Assembly (NCBI RefSeq): GCF_027486195.1
Contig: NZ_JAIXPP010000087.1
Location: 1 to 64,000 of the forward strand
DNA from: Novosphingobium sp.
GTDB lineage: Bacteria; Pseudomonadota; Alphaproteobacteria; Sphingomonadales; Sphingomonadaceae
DNA: 64,000 bases
Direction of reading: 5' to 3'
This document shows positions 1-8,442 of this stretch, one piece after another; position 1 is the first letter of the stretch; each line of letters begins with the position of its first letter. The translations under genes were made by a program, and so were the position numbers. The notes below the pieces were generated by a model. It worked only from the letters and a program-made list of their open reading frames with translations, searched no databases and was not told the DNA's origin.

Positions 1-305
1 AACGGATGGTCGTACATCGATTCCGCCGCGAGGCTGTAGTGGCCGTAGCGCTCCACTTCGTCGCGGAAGGGGCGGATCATCTGGCTGTGGCAGACGTAGC
101 AGCCCTCGCGCACATAGATGTCGCGCCCGGCTTGCTCGAGCGGGGTATAGGGGCGCATCCCCTGCACCTTCTCGATGGTGTTATCGATCCAGAACAGCGG
201 CGCGATCTCGACGATCCCGCCCACTGTCACCGCCGCAAACGCCAGCACTGCCAGCAGCGTGACATTGCGTTCCAGCTTGCGGTGGCGTTCCATGAAAGTG
301 GCCAT
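1..305 (-). CDS. ccoO: cbb3-type cytochrome c oxidase subunit II (CcoO), 5' part only
   Basis: This is the N-terminal part of the mono-heme c subunit of the cbb3 terminal oxidase, which passes electrons from membrane cytochromes to CcoN. The reading frame runs off the left edge of the window, so only about 101 residues are visible. An N-terminal membrane anchor (about residues 14-35) is followed by the heme-c motif CYVCH and the conserved stretch [15 protein letters not shown]. The ATG at 305 lies 24 bp after the ccoN stop and is preceded by an AGGAGA-like ribosome site. It is absent from the ORF track because it is open at the edge. The order ccoN-ccoO is the usual one; ccoQ and ccoP would lie outside the window. 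Confidence 0.95.
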   Translation of the reverse strand, partial: MATFMERHRKLERNVTLLAVLAFAAVTVGGIVEIAPLFWIDNTIEKVQGMRPYTPLEQAGRDIYVREGCYVCHSQMIRPFRDEVERYGHYSLAAESMYDHP

Positions 306-329
306 TTCGGTATCTCCTGTCAGGCCGGG

Positions 330-1973
330 TCAGATGGCGGTCGCGGGGACGAGCGGCACGTCGCGCGCCGGATCGAACGCGGCCGAGTGCAGCGGTGTTT
401 CCTGCCGATAGTGGCCAAGGATCGTGCGGGTGATGTTGATCGTCATCACCGTGGCGCCCGAGAGGTAGAGCAGCCCGCCGAAGACCCGCAGCGCATACAT
501 CGGGTGAAGCGCGGCGACGGTATCGGCGAAGGAGTTCACCAGATAGCCGTCCGGCCCGTATTCGCGCCACATCAGCCCCTGGGTGATCCCCGCCACCCAC
601 ATCGCGGCGGTGTAGAAAACGATGCCCAGGGTCGCGAGCCAGAAGTGCCAGTTTACCATGCGCAGGCTGTAGAGCCGTGTCCGGCCCCACAGGCGCGGCG
701 CCATGTAGTAGAGGCAGCTGAACGTGATCATCCCGTTCCAGCCCAGTGCGCCCGAATGCACGTGGCCGATGGTCCAGTCGGTATAGTGGCTGAGCGAGTT
801 GACCGACTTGATGCTCATCATCGGCCCCTCGAAGGTGCTCATGCCATAGAAGGCGAGCGCGAGGACCATCATGCGCAGGATCGGATCGGTGCGGATCTTG
901 TCCCAGGCGCCGTTGAGCGTCATCAGGCCGTTGATCATCCCGCCCCAGCTCGGCATCCACAGCATGACCGAGAAGACCATGCCCAGCGTCTGCGCCCAAT
1001 CCGGCAGCGCGGTGTAGTGAAGGTGGTGCGGACCGGCCCAGATATAGAGGAAGATCAGCGCCCAGAAGTGGATGATCGAAAGCCGGTAGGAATAGACTGG
1101 CCGCTCGGCCTGCTTCGGCACGAAGTAGTACATCATCGCTAGGAAGCCGGCGGTGAGGAAGAAGCCCACCGCGTTGTGGCCATACCACCACTGCACCAGC
1201 GCGCCCTGCACCCCGCCGAACACCGGGTAGCTGCGCGATCCGAAGAAGCTCACCGGAATGTTAGCGTTGTTGACGAGGTGGAGCATCGCAACCGTCAGGA
1301 TGAAGGCGAGGTAGAACCAGTTGGCCACATAGATATGCGGTTCCGACCGCTTGAGCAGCGTGCCGACGAAGACCGCGAGATAGGCGACCCAGACCACCGT
1401 GAGCCACAAGTCAACGTACCATTCCGGTTCAGCGTACTCCTTACCCTGGGTTATCCCCATGAGGTAGCCGGTGGCCGCCAGCACGATGAACAGCTGGTAT
1501 CCCCAGAACACGAACTTCGCGAGGTCCGGCAAGGCAAGCCGCGTGCGGCAGGTGCGCTGGACCACGTAGAACGAGGTGGCTATCAGCGCGTTGCCGCCGA
1601 ACGCGAAGATCACGGCGGACGTGTGCAAAGGCCGCAGCCGCCCGAAATTGATCCACTGCAGCCCGAGATTGAGCTGCGGGAAGGCCAGCTCAAGCGCGAT
1701 CCAGAGGCCTGCGAGGAACCCCGCCATGCCCCAGAACACCGTGGCGATGACACCCAGGCGGATCAGATCGTCATCGTAACGTCCTGTATCAACCGGGCGA
1801 ATCGCGGCTACGGGGTCCCAGCCCCGCACCGTGACGACAAGACCGATGAGCGCGGCGAGGCCGCAGATCATCATGTGGACGGCAAAGCCGGTATCGGCCG
1901 CCAGCGCGGTGGCGATCACCGTGAAGAACAACGCGCCGAGCCAGAGGCCAGTGCGCGGGAGTACGGAGTCCAT
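330..1973 (-). CDS. ccoN: cbb3-type cytochrome c oxidase subunit I (CcoN)
   Basis: CcoN is the catalytic heme-copper subunit of the high-affinity cbb3 oxidase in the inner membrane. It reduces oxygen to water at low oxygen. The translation has about a dozen hydrophobic helices and the expected histidines: a heme ligand in [12 protein letters not shown], the Cu-B region [12 protein letters not shown] and HHLHYTALP, and heme ligands in [12 protein letters not shown] chose the ATG at 1973 (547 residues) because GGAAGG lies 9 nt before it; the track's GTG at 1982 would abut that site. It is transcribed with ccoO. A perfect FNR/FixK-type palindrome lies 74 nt upstream, so control by the FnrN encoded nearby is likely. 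Confidence 0.95.
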   Translation of the reverse strand: MDSVLPRTGLWLGALFFTVIATALAADTGFAVHMMICGLAALIGLVVTVRGWDPVAAIRPVDTGRYDDDLIRLGVIATVFWGMAGFLAGLWIALELAFPQLNLGLQWINFGRLRPLHTSAVIFAFGGNALIATSFYVVQRTCRTRLALPDLAKFVFWGYQLFIVLAATGYLMGITQGKEYAEPEWYVDLWLTVVWVAYLAVFVGTLLKRSEPHIYVANWFYLAFILTVAMLHLVNNANIPVSFFGSRSYPVFGGVQGALVQWWYGHNAVGFFLTAGFLAMMYYFVPKQAERPVYSYRLSIIHFWALIFLYIWAGPHHLHYTALPDWAQTLGMVFSVMLWMPSWGGMINGLMTLNGAWDKIRTDPILRMMVLALAFYGMSTFEGPMMSIKSVNSLSHYTDWTIGHVHSGALGWNGMITFSCLYYMAPRLWGRTRLYSLRMVNWHFWLATLGIVFYTAAMWVAGITQGLMWREYGPDGYLVNSFADTVAALHPMYALRVFGGLLYLSGATVMTINITRTILGHYRQETPLHSAAFDPARDVPLVPATAI

Positions 1974-2046
1974 GGAAAGCACCCTTCCAAACGGATGATG
2001 GGATCAAGTCCTGGACCGTCCCTGCCCGGCCTTCGCCCCCGCAACA

Positions 2047-2060
2047 TTGACCGGTGTCAA
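2047..2060. promoter_or_regulatory. FNR/FixK-type box upstream of ccoN
   Basis: TTGACCGGTGTCAA is a perfect 5-4-5 palindrome matching the TTGAY-N4-RTCAA pattern of FNR/FixK/Anr regulators. It lies 74-87 nt before the ccoN start and 177 nt before the divergent ompW start, so ccoN is the likelier target, although ompW could share it. Binding by FnrN is inferred from that protein's recognition-helix residues. Confidence 0.8.
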
Positions 2061-2236
2061 TTTGCAGCCGGCAATCGTGCCTTCGCTGAAATCATTTGCC
2101 TTTCCGGTTATTTTTTCTCTTCGCAATTTGCGCTCCGTCAATGTTGATGACGTCCCGCCGGATCATTGGACACTCGTGCTGCGAGGCTTGGCAGTCCTGC
2201 AAGGGGCAGGACCCGCGCAGCTTGGGAGCTCTGCTC

Positions 2237-2923
2237 ATGAAGATTGTCCAACTGGCCGCCATCGGCGCGGCGCTCGCCTCCACCGCGCTCATCGCGGCTC
2301 CCGCTCATGCAGGCTCCACCGAGGGCAAATGGCAGATCAAGGTGCTCGGCTCGGCCGTGCTGCCCGATGGCAAGATCAGCCGTGTCGACAAGGACCTCAT
2401 CGGCCTGCCCGCCGGTTCGCAGACCAAGGCGAGCGACAACGTAGTGCCCACGCTGGCGGTCGAATACTTCTTCACGAAAAACATCTCGGCAGAAACGATC
2501 TGCTGCACCAGTTCGCATCACGTCACGGGCGCGGGCGCACTCGCGGGGGCGGCGATCGTCGATCACGCCGTGCTGATCCCCGCGACGCTCACGCTCAAGT
2601 ATCACCTGCCGCTTGCCGGCGGGATCAAGCCCTATATCGGCGCTGGCCCGGCGCTCTACCTGTGGCTGGGTGAACGCCCCGGCGCTGCCGCCGCGTCGCT
2701 GGGCGCGGCCCGCGTGCGCCTGTCTAATGAAGTGGGCGCAGCGGTCCAGGGCGGTGTCGATATCGCGCTCGGCAACAAGGGCTATGGCCTCAGCCTCGAT
2801 GCCAAGAAGTATTGGGTGAACACCACGGCCCACTTCACCACTGCCGGCGGGGTCGAGGCGCTGACAACGCGCCACAAGATCAACGCCTGGATCCTCAGCG
2901 CGGGCGTCTCTTACCGCTTCTGA
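2237..2923 (+). CDS. ompW: OmpW family outer membrane protein
   Basis: A 228-residue protein predicted to form a small outer-membrane beta barrel. It starts with a clear signal peptide (MKIVQLAAIGAALASTALIAAPAHA), followed by alternating strands such as LTLKYHLPL, KPYIGAGPALYLW and a C-terminal WILSAGVSYRF ending in Phe, as expected for barrel insertion. The ATG at 2237 sits just before the signal peptide; the track ORF starting at 2096 only adds an unrelated upstream stretch. OmpW-type porins are linked elsewhere to small hydrophobic compounds and stress, but the substrate here is unknown. It diverges from ccoN, and the intervening FNR box could influence both genes. Confidence 0.85.
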   Translation: MKIVQLAAIGAALASTALIAAPAHAGSTEGKWQIKVLGSAVLPDGKISRVDKDLIGLPAGSQTKASDNVVPTLAVEYFFTKNISAETICCTSSHHVTGAGALAGAAIVDHAVLIPATLTLKYHLPLAGGIKPYIGAGPALYLWLGERPGAAAASLGAARVRLSNEVGAAVQGGVDIALGNKGYGLSLDAKKYWVNTTAHFTTAGGVEALTTRHKINAWILSAGVSYRF

Positions 2924-2978
2924 CCCATTGCACCGTCAGCGCGGATGGCCTCCGACCCTCCCCGCGCGGCTGTGCATA

Positions 2979-3023
2979 CCTCCCCAGCGGAGGGGCGGCG
3001 GGTGGCAGGCAGGGCTTCGGCCC
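2979..3023. other. Stem-loops downstream of ompW
   Basis: The 162-bp gap between ompW and the next gene contains a CCTCC/GGAGG hairpin and a GGGC-TTCG-GCCC tetraloop hairpin. TTTT follows about 17 nt after the second. They may act as a weak terminator for ompW or be remnants of a dispersed GC-rich repeat. I see no gene in the gap. Confidence 0.35.
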
Positions 3024-3085
3024 CGCCGGTCGCCCGTCGTTTTGACTCGTGTGCTGTGCTTGCATCGCGCCAGGTACCCGGCACT

Positions 3086-4114
3086 ATGCCGCACATGACC
3101 GCACCCATCCCGAACTGGACTCGCCGCAGCTTTCTCGCCGCCGGCCTTGCCGCCTGCACGGCACCGGTCGTTCGCGCCCAGTCCATCCCTGCCCAGCCCA
3201 TCCCTGGTCTGCCCCTGCGTGTTGCGCCTGATCGCGAACTGATGGTCCCGGTCGAAGGCGGACGGCTCTATGTCCGCGTGAACGGTGAACTATCCGGTCC
3301 GCGCCTGCCGCTGGTCTATCTCCACGGCGGCCCTGGAAGCGGCCACGCCGGGCTCCTCGCGCTCACCGCGCTGGCGGAGGAGCGCCCGGTGATCCTCTAT
3401 GACCAGCTCGATAGTGGCCGCTCCGATGCACCCGGTGATCCGCGCAACTGGCGGGTGGAGCGCTTTGTCGACGAGATCGAGGCGGTTCGCCGCGCGCTCG
3501 GCGTGGAACGCTGGCACCTCGGCGGCGGCAGCTGGGGCGGCACGCTGGCGCTGGAATACGGGGCGCGGCGGCCTGCAGCGCTGGCGGGTCTGATCATCCA
3601 GTCCCCGCTGGTTTCAACCCGCAGCTGGATTGCCGACGCTGCTGCCCTGCGCCGCGAACTCCCCGCCCAGTGGCGCGCAACGCTGGACGCGTGCGAGAGC
3701 GCTGCACCGCCGGGCAGTGAACAATGCGCGGCAGCGGACGAGGCCTATCTCAGTCGCCATGTCTGGCGCGCTCCGGGGGATCCCCGCGTGGCCGCCTACC
3801 GCAAATCCATGCCGCCCCACGCGGGGGAAGCGGTCTATAACGGGATGTGGGGCCCGGTCGAATTCCGTGCGACAGGCACCTTGCGCGACTATGATGGCGA
3901 GCCGCTGCTGGCGCGCCTCGATGGCCGCCGCACGCTGTTTGTTGCCGGAGAGTATGACGAAGCGCGGCCCCAGACCGTCGCCGGTTTCGCCCGCCGCGTG
4001 CCCCACGCACAGTACCGCACGATTTCCGGCGCCGCGCACGCGATCCTGCGCGACAAGCCCGAAAGCTATCTGCCCATCATCAGTGAATGGTGCCGCCGCA
4101 ACGAGCGCGGCTGA
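3086..4114 (+). CDS. Exported proline-iminopeptidase-like alpha/beta hydrolase (S33)
   Basis: A 342-residue alpha/beta hydrolase of the proline iminopeptidase type, which removes N-terminal proline or hydrolyses related amides and esters. The N-terminus reads TRRSFLAAG, a twin-arginine export signal. LAAC a few residues later could be a lipobox, so the enzyme may be periplasmic or lipid-anchored. HGGPG (about residues 80-84) forms the oxyanion region, GGGSWGG holds the nucleophile (about S149), and AGEYDE and GAAHAI supply the likely Asp and His. The ATG at 3086 places the Tat motif about 12 residues in; ATG 3095 is an alternative. The track start at 2945 is a GC-driven extension. It ends 4 bp from the convergent fnrN stop. 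Confidence 0.8.
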   Translation: MPHMTAPIPNWTRRSFLAAGLAACTAPVVRAQSIPAQPIPGLPLRVAPDRELMVPVEGGRLYVRVNGELSGPRLPLVYLHGGPGSGHAGLLALTALAEERPVILYDQLDSGRSDAPGDPRNWRVERFVDEIEAVRRALGVERWHLGGGSWGGTLALEYGARRPAALAGLIIQSPLVSTRSWIADAAALRRELPAQWRATLDACESAAPPGSEQCAAADEAYLSRHVWRAPGDPRVAAYRKSMPPHAGEAVYNGMWGPVEFRATGTLRDYDGEPLLARLDGRRTLFVAGEYDEARPQTVAGFARRVPHAQYRTISGAAHAILRDKPESYLPIISEWCRRNERG

Positions 4115-4118
4115 GTGC

Positions 4119-4859
4119 CTAACCGGCGAGCATCACCAGCGAGCTGCGGTCAAGAATCTCGACATCGCGCCGCCCCGGCAACGCGACCACGCCATCGGCC
4201 TTCAGCTTGGTGAACTGGCGGCTGACCGTCTCGATGGTGAGACCGAGGAGGTCCGCGACCTGCTGGCGCGAGAACGGCAGCGTGAACTGCCGCGCCGGCC
4301 CGGTGTGCGCCATACAGCCGTTGTCAGCCAGCCTCTCGGACATGTCGAGCAGGAAGGTTGCGATCTTTTCGGGCGCGCTCTTGCGGCCCAGCAGCATCAT
4401 CCACGCGCGGGTGCGGTCAAGCTCGGCCAGCGTGCGTTCCAGCAGCTTGTGTTCGAGCTCAGGGTGTTCGCGCGCAAAGCGGTCGAAATCGTTGCGCGCG
4501 AAGACGCAGACGCGCGCATCGGTCAGCGCGACCACGCTGGCGGCGCTGGTCTGGCCAAACGGGCGGCCGATGAAATCGGAAGGGTAAGCGACGCCGACGA
4601 TCTGCTCGCGCCCATCGGCGGTGCTGGTCGTCAGCTTCAGAACACCTTCGATCACGTTGGCGACGAGCAGCGAGTCGTCGTCCTCCCAGATCAGCGGTTC
4701 TCCGGCGGAAACGGAGCGGCGACGACCCATGACACTGAGTGCCGAAATCTCGGGGTGTTCGAGACCGGCGCAAATGGCCCGATTACGGACTATGCAGGTA
4801 TCACAGGCGCTCATCCATTCCGGTTCTACCAGTCGGAACGGTCTGCGGCAATCATGCAT
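4119..4859 (-). CDS. fnrN: FNR-type oxygen-sensing transcription regulator (FnrN/FixK-like)
   Basis: A 246-residue Crp/Fnr regulator. The N-terminus carries C19-x2-C22-x7-C30 and a distant C118, the four-cysteine pattern that binds the oxygen-labile 4Fe-4S cluster of FNR. A cyclic-nucleotide-binding-like barrel and dimer helix follow. The C-terminal winged helix has E210-TV-SR, the residues that read TTGA half-sites. It should activate low-oxygen genes such as ccoNO when the cluster is intact. ATG 4859 gives the usual family length; ATG 4814 would begin right before the cysteines, and the track start at 4976 reads through a hairpin and is unlikely. A matching box lies 147 nt upstream, so autoregulation is likely. 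Confidence 0.9.
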   Translation of the reverse strand: MHDCRRPFRLVEPEWMSACDTCIVRNRAICAGLEHPEISALSVMGRRRSVSAGEPLIWEDDDSLLVANVIEGVLKLTTSTADGREQIVGVAYPSDFIGRPFGQTSAASVVALTDARVCVFARNDFDRFAREHPELEHKLLERTLAELDRTRAWMMLLGRKSAPEKIATFLLDMSERLADNGCMAHTGPARQFTLPFSRQQVADLLGLTIETVSRQFTKLKADGVVALPGRRDVEILDRSSLVMLAG

Positions 4860-4893
4860 CCGTGCTAGCCCGCTAAAAAGCATCACGAAAAGT

Positions 4894-4918
4894 GGGCGGC
4901 CAGGGGTGCTGGCCGCCC
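4894..4918 (-). promoter_or_regulatory. Terminator-like hairpin in the fnrN leader
   Basis: A perfect 10-bp stem (GGGCGGCCAG / CTGGCCGCCC) with a 5-nt loop, followed on the minus strand by TTTT and later TTTTT before the fnrN start codon. It lies downstream of the FNR box, hence probably inside the fnrN leader rather than at the end of the upstream operon, which has its own terminator. It could attenuate fnrN or mark a second promoter downstream. Confidence 0.5.
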
Positions 4919-5005
4919 GAAGTCGGGGAGAAATCGGCGGAAGGGGGAATGACAGCCTGATCCTTCCGCGCCCCATCTTTCTGGCAGCGGCGGGCGCAGC
5001 GATCC

Positions 5006-5019
5006 TTGACCGAGATCAA
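5006..5019. promoter_or_regulatory. FNR/FixK-type box upstream of fnrN
   Basis: On the minus strand it reads TTGATCTCGGTCAA, one position off perfect symmetry and fitting TTGAY-N4-RTCAA. It lies 147-160 nt upstream of the fnrN ATG and just downstream of the flavin-reductase terminator. This supports autoregulation of fnrN by its own product. Confidence 0.75.
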
Positions 5020-5036
5020 ACCAGCAAGCCCGGACG

Positions 5037-5060
5037 AAAAAATTCTACTGTTTGGTAGAA
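5037..5060 (-). terminator. Rho-independent-like terminator of the cys operon
   Basis: On the minus strand TTCTAC-CAAACA-GTAGAA forms a 6-bp hairpin followed directly by TTTTTT. It lies 22 nt after the flavin reductase stop codon. The stem is short and AT-rich, but the U-tract and position fit a terminator that separates the cysD-cysNC-cysQ-reductase operon from fnrN. Confidence 0.6.
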
Positions 5061-5081
5061 AAAGCTGCGTCTGGAAGCGAC

Positions 5082-5567
5082 TCAGTCGGCCAGCAGCGTG
5101 AGGTCGTGATACTGCCCGCGGAAGAACAGCAGCGGATTGCCCTCGTTCTGCTTGCCCAGCGCCTCCACCGCGCCGACCACCAGCCAGTGATCGCCCACTT
5201 CGGTCACGCGCTCAATCGTGCAATCGATCCACGCAATCGCGTTGTCGAGCACCGGAAGGCCTGCCGGGCTTTGCCCGTGGGCCAGCTGCGAAAACTTGTC
5301 ATCGGCGCGCGCGGCGAAGCGGCGGCATAGCGAGAGTTGATCCGCGCCGAGCACGTTGACGCAGAATCGCCCCGTCGCCTCGATCCGCGGCCAGGTGCCG
5401 GAACGCTTGTCCGGAAAGAACCCGACGAGCGGGGGATCGAGCGAAATCGAGGTGAACGAGCCAACGACGAGGCCGTGCCGCTCGCCGCCGGCGGCAAGCG
5501 CAGTCACCACACAGACGCCGGTCGGGTAGGCGCCGAGCACATCACGGAACAAGCGGGGATCGATCAT
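5082..5567 (-). CDS. Flavin reductase family protein (FMN-binding)
   Basis: A 161-residue split-barrel flavin reductase-like protein. It starts MIDPRLFRDVLGAYPTGVCVVT and contains the flavin-binding run GLVVGSFTSISLDPPLVGF, typical of the HpaC/RutF family that uses NAD(P)H to make free FMNH2 or FADH2 for a partner monooxygenase. It is the last gene of the cysD-cysNC-cysQ operon, 34 bp after cysQ. That link suggests a role near sulfur metabolism, for example supplying reduced flavin to a desulfonating monooxygenase, but no such partner is visible in the window. A terminator follows. Confidence 0.85.
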   Translation of the reverse strand: MIDPRLFRDVLGAYPTGVCVVTALAAGGERHGLVVGSFTSISLDPPLVGFFPDKRSGTWPRIEATGRFCVNVLGADQLSLCRRFAARADDKFSQLAHGQSPAGLPVLDNAIAWIDCTIERVTEVGDHWLVVGAVEALGKQNEGNPLLFFRGQYHDLTLLAD

Positions 5568-5601
5568 TGCCTCCTACCCGTGTCTGCAAACCGAAACAGG
5601 G

Positions 5602-6336
5602 TCAAGCCTCGATTGCCGTAACGGCACTAAGGACTTGCTCTGCCCATTCCTGGCGGCAGATGAGGAGATCCGGCAAGTAGGTGTCGCGGTTGTTGTAGAC
5701 CAGCGGCGACCCGTCCATGCGGGACACATGCAGACCCGCAGCAGCAGCCACGGCCACCGGCGCGCAGTTGTCCCACTCATATTGCCCGCCCGAATGGAGG
5801 TAGATTTCCGCCTCCCCGCGTACGACCGCAATGGCCTTGGCGCCGGCCGACCCCATCGGCACCAGTTCGCCGCCAAGCATCTTCGCAACTTCGACCGCTT
5901 CATGGGCGGGCCGCGTGCGGCTCACCAGCAGGCGCGGCGGCGTGGCCATCGGCGGCAGGGGCGGCGGCGCGCCGCTGTCGAGCAGGAGATCGAGCCCCGG
6001 CAGCGCCACCGCGCCCAGCGTCGCCACGCCGTCCACCGCGAGGCCGATATGCACCGCCCAGTCGCTGCGCCCCTCGCCATATTCGCGCGTGCCATCGAGC
6101 GGATCGATGATCCACACGCGGGATTTGCCGAGGCGCTCGGGCGTATCCTGCGTCTCTTCGGAAAGGACGCCGTCATCAGGCCGGTGCGCGGCAACTTCGG
6201 CCATAAGCCAGGCATTGGCACGAAGGTCGCCCTCCGCGCCCAGCGCCTTGCCCTCGTGCGTACCTGCGCCGCGCAAGTCCATCAGGATCCGCGCCGCACC
6301 CGCCGCCAGATGCCGCGCCAGTTCGATATCGTCCAT
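5602..6336 (-). CDS. cysQ: 3'(2'),5'-bisphosphate nucleotidase CysQ
   Basis: A 244-residue member of the inositol-monophosphatase fold family. It removes the 3' phosphate from PAP, the by-product of PAPS use, and can act on PAPS. Metal-binding motifs are visible: SEET (about residue 75), DPLDGTREY (about residues 93-101) and WDNCAPVAVA near the C-terminus. I chose ATG 6336 because TTAGGGGC lies just before it; the track start at 6357 has no such site. It is 30 bp after cysNC in the same operon, which fits recycling of PAP made by sulfate assimilation. Confidence 0.9.
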   Translation of the reverse strand: MDDIELARHLAAGAARILMDLRGAGTHEGKALGAEGDLRANAWLMAEVAAHRPDDGVLSEETQDTPERLGKSRVWIIDPLDGTREYGEGRSDWAVHIGLAVDGVATLGAVALPGLDLLLDSGAPPPLPPMATPPRLLVSRTRPAHEAVEVAKMLGGELVPMGSAGAKAIAVVRGEAEIYLHSGGQYEWDNCAPVAVAAAAGLHVSRMDGSPLVYNNRDTYLPDLLICRQEWAEQVLSAVTAIEA

Positions 6337-6366
6337 CAACGCCCCTAAGCTCGTCAAATCACGTCT

Positions 6367-8319
6367 TCAGATCACCGGCATCCAGTCGCCGATAATCAGC
6401 GCCACGATGCGTTCTGCCGCTTCTTCGGGGCTTTCGCCCATCGTGTCCACGCGGATTTCGGGTTCTTCCGGCGCTTCATAGGGGCTGTCGATCCCGGTGA
6501 AGTTCTTTAGCGCGCCGCTGCGGGCCTTCTTGTAGAGGCCCTTCACATCGCGCCGTTCGGCTTCTTCCAGCGGCGTATCGACGAAGATCTCGAAGAACTC
6601 GCCTTCCGGCAACAGCGCGCGCACCATGTCGCGCTCGGCACGGAACGGGCTGATGAACGCGGTGAGCACGATAAGGCCGGCATCGGTCATCAGCTTGGCA
6701 ACTTCCGCAACGCGCCGGATATTCTCTATCCGGTCCGCCTCGGTAAAGCCCAGATCCTTGTTGAGCCCGTGGCGCACGTTGTCGCCATCGAGCAGGAACG
6801 TGTGCTTGCCGAGCGCGTGGAGCTTTTTCTCGACCAGATTGGCGATGGTCGATTTACCCGAGCCCGAAAGCCCGGTGAACCACAGCACGGCGGGGCTCTG
6901 GCCCTTCATCCGCGCATGGGCCTCACGCGTCACATCCAGCGCCTGCCAATGCACGTTCTGCGCGCGGCGCAGGCTGAAGTTGAGCATGCCGGCCGCGACG
7001 GTCGCGTTGCTGATCTTGTCGATCAGGATGAAGCCGCCCAATGTCCGGCTCTCGGTGTAGGGCTCGAACACGATCGGGCGATCGGTGGTGATCTCGGCCA
7101 GACCGATCGCATTGAGTTCAAGCGTCTTGGCCGCAAGCCGCTCCATCGTATTGACATTGATGGTGCATTTTGGCTGCGAGACGGTGACCGAAACGGTCTG
7201 GCTGGCCAGCTTGAGCCAATAGGCGCGGCCCGGCACCAGCGGCTCGTCGGCCATCCACACGAGGTTCGCCTCGAACTGGTCGGCCACCTGCGGCGGGGCG
7301 TCGGACGCCGCGAGCACGTCCCCGCGCGAGCAGTCGATCTCGTCCGCCAGGCAGAGCGTGACCGACTGGCCGGCCACCGCTTGCTCAAGATCGCCGTCGC
7401 CAGCGGTTTCGCCTGCGAAACCGGCACTTGGCATCGTCACGATGCGCGTCACCGTGCTCGTCTTGCCCGAAGGCAGCACGCGCACGGCATCGCCCGGCTT
7501 CACCGTGCCGTTCGCGATCAGGCCGGAAAAGCCCCGGAAATCGAGGTTCGGGCGGTTCACCCACTGCACCGGCATGCGAAACACGCCCGCCGCCTCGGCC
7601 GCGGTGTTCACATCCACGGCTTCCAGATGCCCCATCAGCGTCGGGCCGGAATACCACGGCGTATTCGCACTCGGCGCGGTGATATTGTCGCCCTTGAAGC
7701 CCGAGATCGGCATCGCGGTGAAGCCCGCGATCCCGATGCTGGCGGCGAACGCGGAATAATCCGCCACGATCGCATCGTAGCGCGCCTGATCGTAGCCGAT
7801 CAGATCCATCTTGTTCACCGCGAGCACGATATGGCGGATGCCGATAAGGTGCGCGAGGTAGGAATGCCGCCGCGTCTGCGTCAGCACGCCCTTGCGCGCG
7901 TCGATCAGGATCACGGCAAGGTCGGCTGTGCTCGCACCGGTCACCATGTTGCGCGTGTACTGCTCGTGCCCCGGGCAATCCGCCACGATGAACTTGCGCT
8001 TTTCGGTGCTGAAGAAGCGGTAGGCAACGTCGATGGTGATGCCCTGCTCGCGCTCCGCGGCGAGGCCGTCGACCAGAAGCGCAAAATCGATCTCGCCGCC
8101 CTGCGTGCCCACTTTCTTGCTGTCATTCTCAAGCGCTGCGAGCTGATCTTCGAAGATCATCTTCGAATCGTAGAGCAAACGACCGATCAGCGTCGATTTT
8201 CCATCATCCACGCTGCCGCAGGTGATGAAGCGCAGCATCGACTTGTGCTGGTGCAGATCGAGGTAGGCCTCGATATCCTCGGCAATCAGGGCCTCGGTCT
8301 GATAGATGGGGTCGGTCAT
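6367..8319 (-). CDS. cysNC: Bifunctional sulfate adenylyltransferase subunit 1 / adenylylsulfate kinase (CysNC)
   Basis: A 650-residue fusion. The N-terminal part is an EF-Tu-like GTPase with P-loop GSVDDGKST (about residues 35-43), DCPGHEQY and NKMD; with CysD it makes APS from ATP and sulfate, driven by GTP hydrolysis. The C-terminal part, from about residue 480, is APS kinase with P-loop GLSGSGKST and [15 protein letters not shown], which phosphorylates APS to PAPS. The fusion length fits known CysNC/NodQ proteins. It follows cysD after a 123-bp gap full of inverted repeats and is followed by cysQ. Confidence 0.96.
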   Translation of the reverse strand: MTDPIYQTEALIAEDIEAYLDLHQHKSMLRFITCGSVDDGKSTLIGRLLYDSKMIFEDQLAALENDSKKVGTQGGEIDFALLVDGLAAEREQGITIDVAYRFFSTEKRKFIVADCPGHEQYTRNMVTGASTADLAVILIDARKGVLTQTRRHSYLAHLIGIRHIVLAVNKMDLIGYDQARYDAIVADYSAFAASIGIAGFTAMPISGFKGDNITAPSANTPWYSGPTLMGHLEAVDVNTAAEAAGVFRMPVQWVNRPNLDFRGFSGLIANGTVKPGDAVRVLPSGKTSTVTRIVTMPSAGFAGETAGDGDLEQAVAGQSVTLCLADEIDCSRGDVLAASDAPPQVADQFEANLVWMADEPLVPGRAYWLKLASQTVSVTVSQPKCTINVNTMERLAAKTLELNAIGLAEITTDRPIVFEPYTESRTLGGFILIDKISNATVAAGMLNFSLRRAQNVHWQALDVTREAHARMKGQSPAVLWFTGLSGSGKSTIANLVEKKLHALGKHTFLLDGDNVRHGLNKDLGFTEADRIENIRRVAEVAKLMTDAGLIVLTAFISPFRAERDMVRALLPEGEFFEIFVDTPLEEAERRDVKGLYKKARSGALKNFTGIDSPYEAPEEPEIRVDTMGESPEEAAERIVALIIGDWMPVI

Positions 8320-8336
8320 TCTCTTGATCCTCGTCG

Positions 8337-8407
8337 CCCCGTGCTTGACACGGGGCTGGGCTTTTCTCTTGCTCCGAAGGCAGCCCAGCCCCGGATCAAG
8401 TCCGGGG
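8337..8407. repeat. REP-like bipartite palindromic element between cysD and cysNC
   Basis: Two GC-rich palindromes, CCCCGTG-CTTGA-CACGGGG (8337-8355) and CCCCGGA-TCAAG-TCCGGGG (8389-8407), are linked by a CTGGGC/GCCCAG inner repeat. The whole segment can thus fold on itself or as two hairpins. Elements of this look (CCCGGACTTGATCCGGG) are dispersed in many alphaproteobacterial genomes. A further TTGACCC/GGGTCAA hairpin (8408-8446) overlaps the cysD stop. Inside an operon, such structure could protect cysD mRNA or lower cysNC expression. Confidence 0.75.
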
Positions 8408-8442
8408 TTGACCCTTCGGAACGCTGCGCATTCCGTGGCGGG

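Noticed and set aside
4860-4976. N-terminal extension of fnrN to 4976
   Set aside because: It would translate through the leader hairpin and gives residues unlike any FNR N-terminus; ATG 4859 gives the family length.
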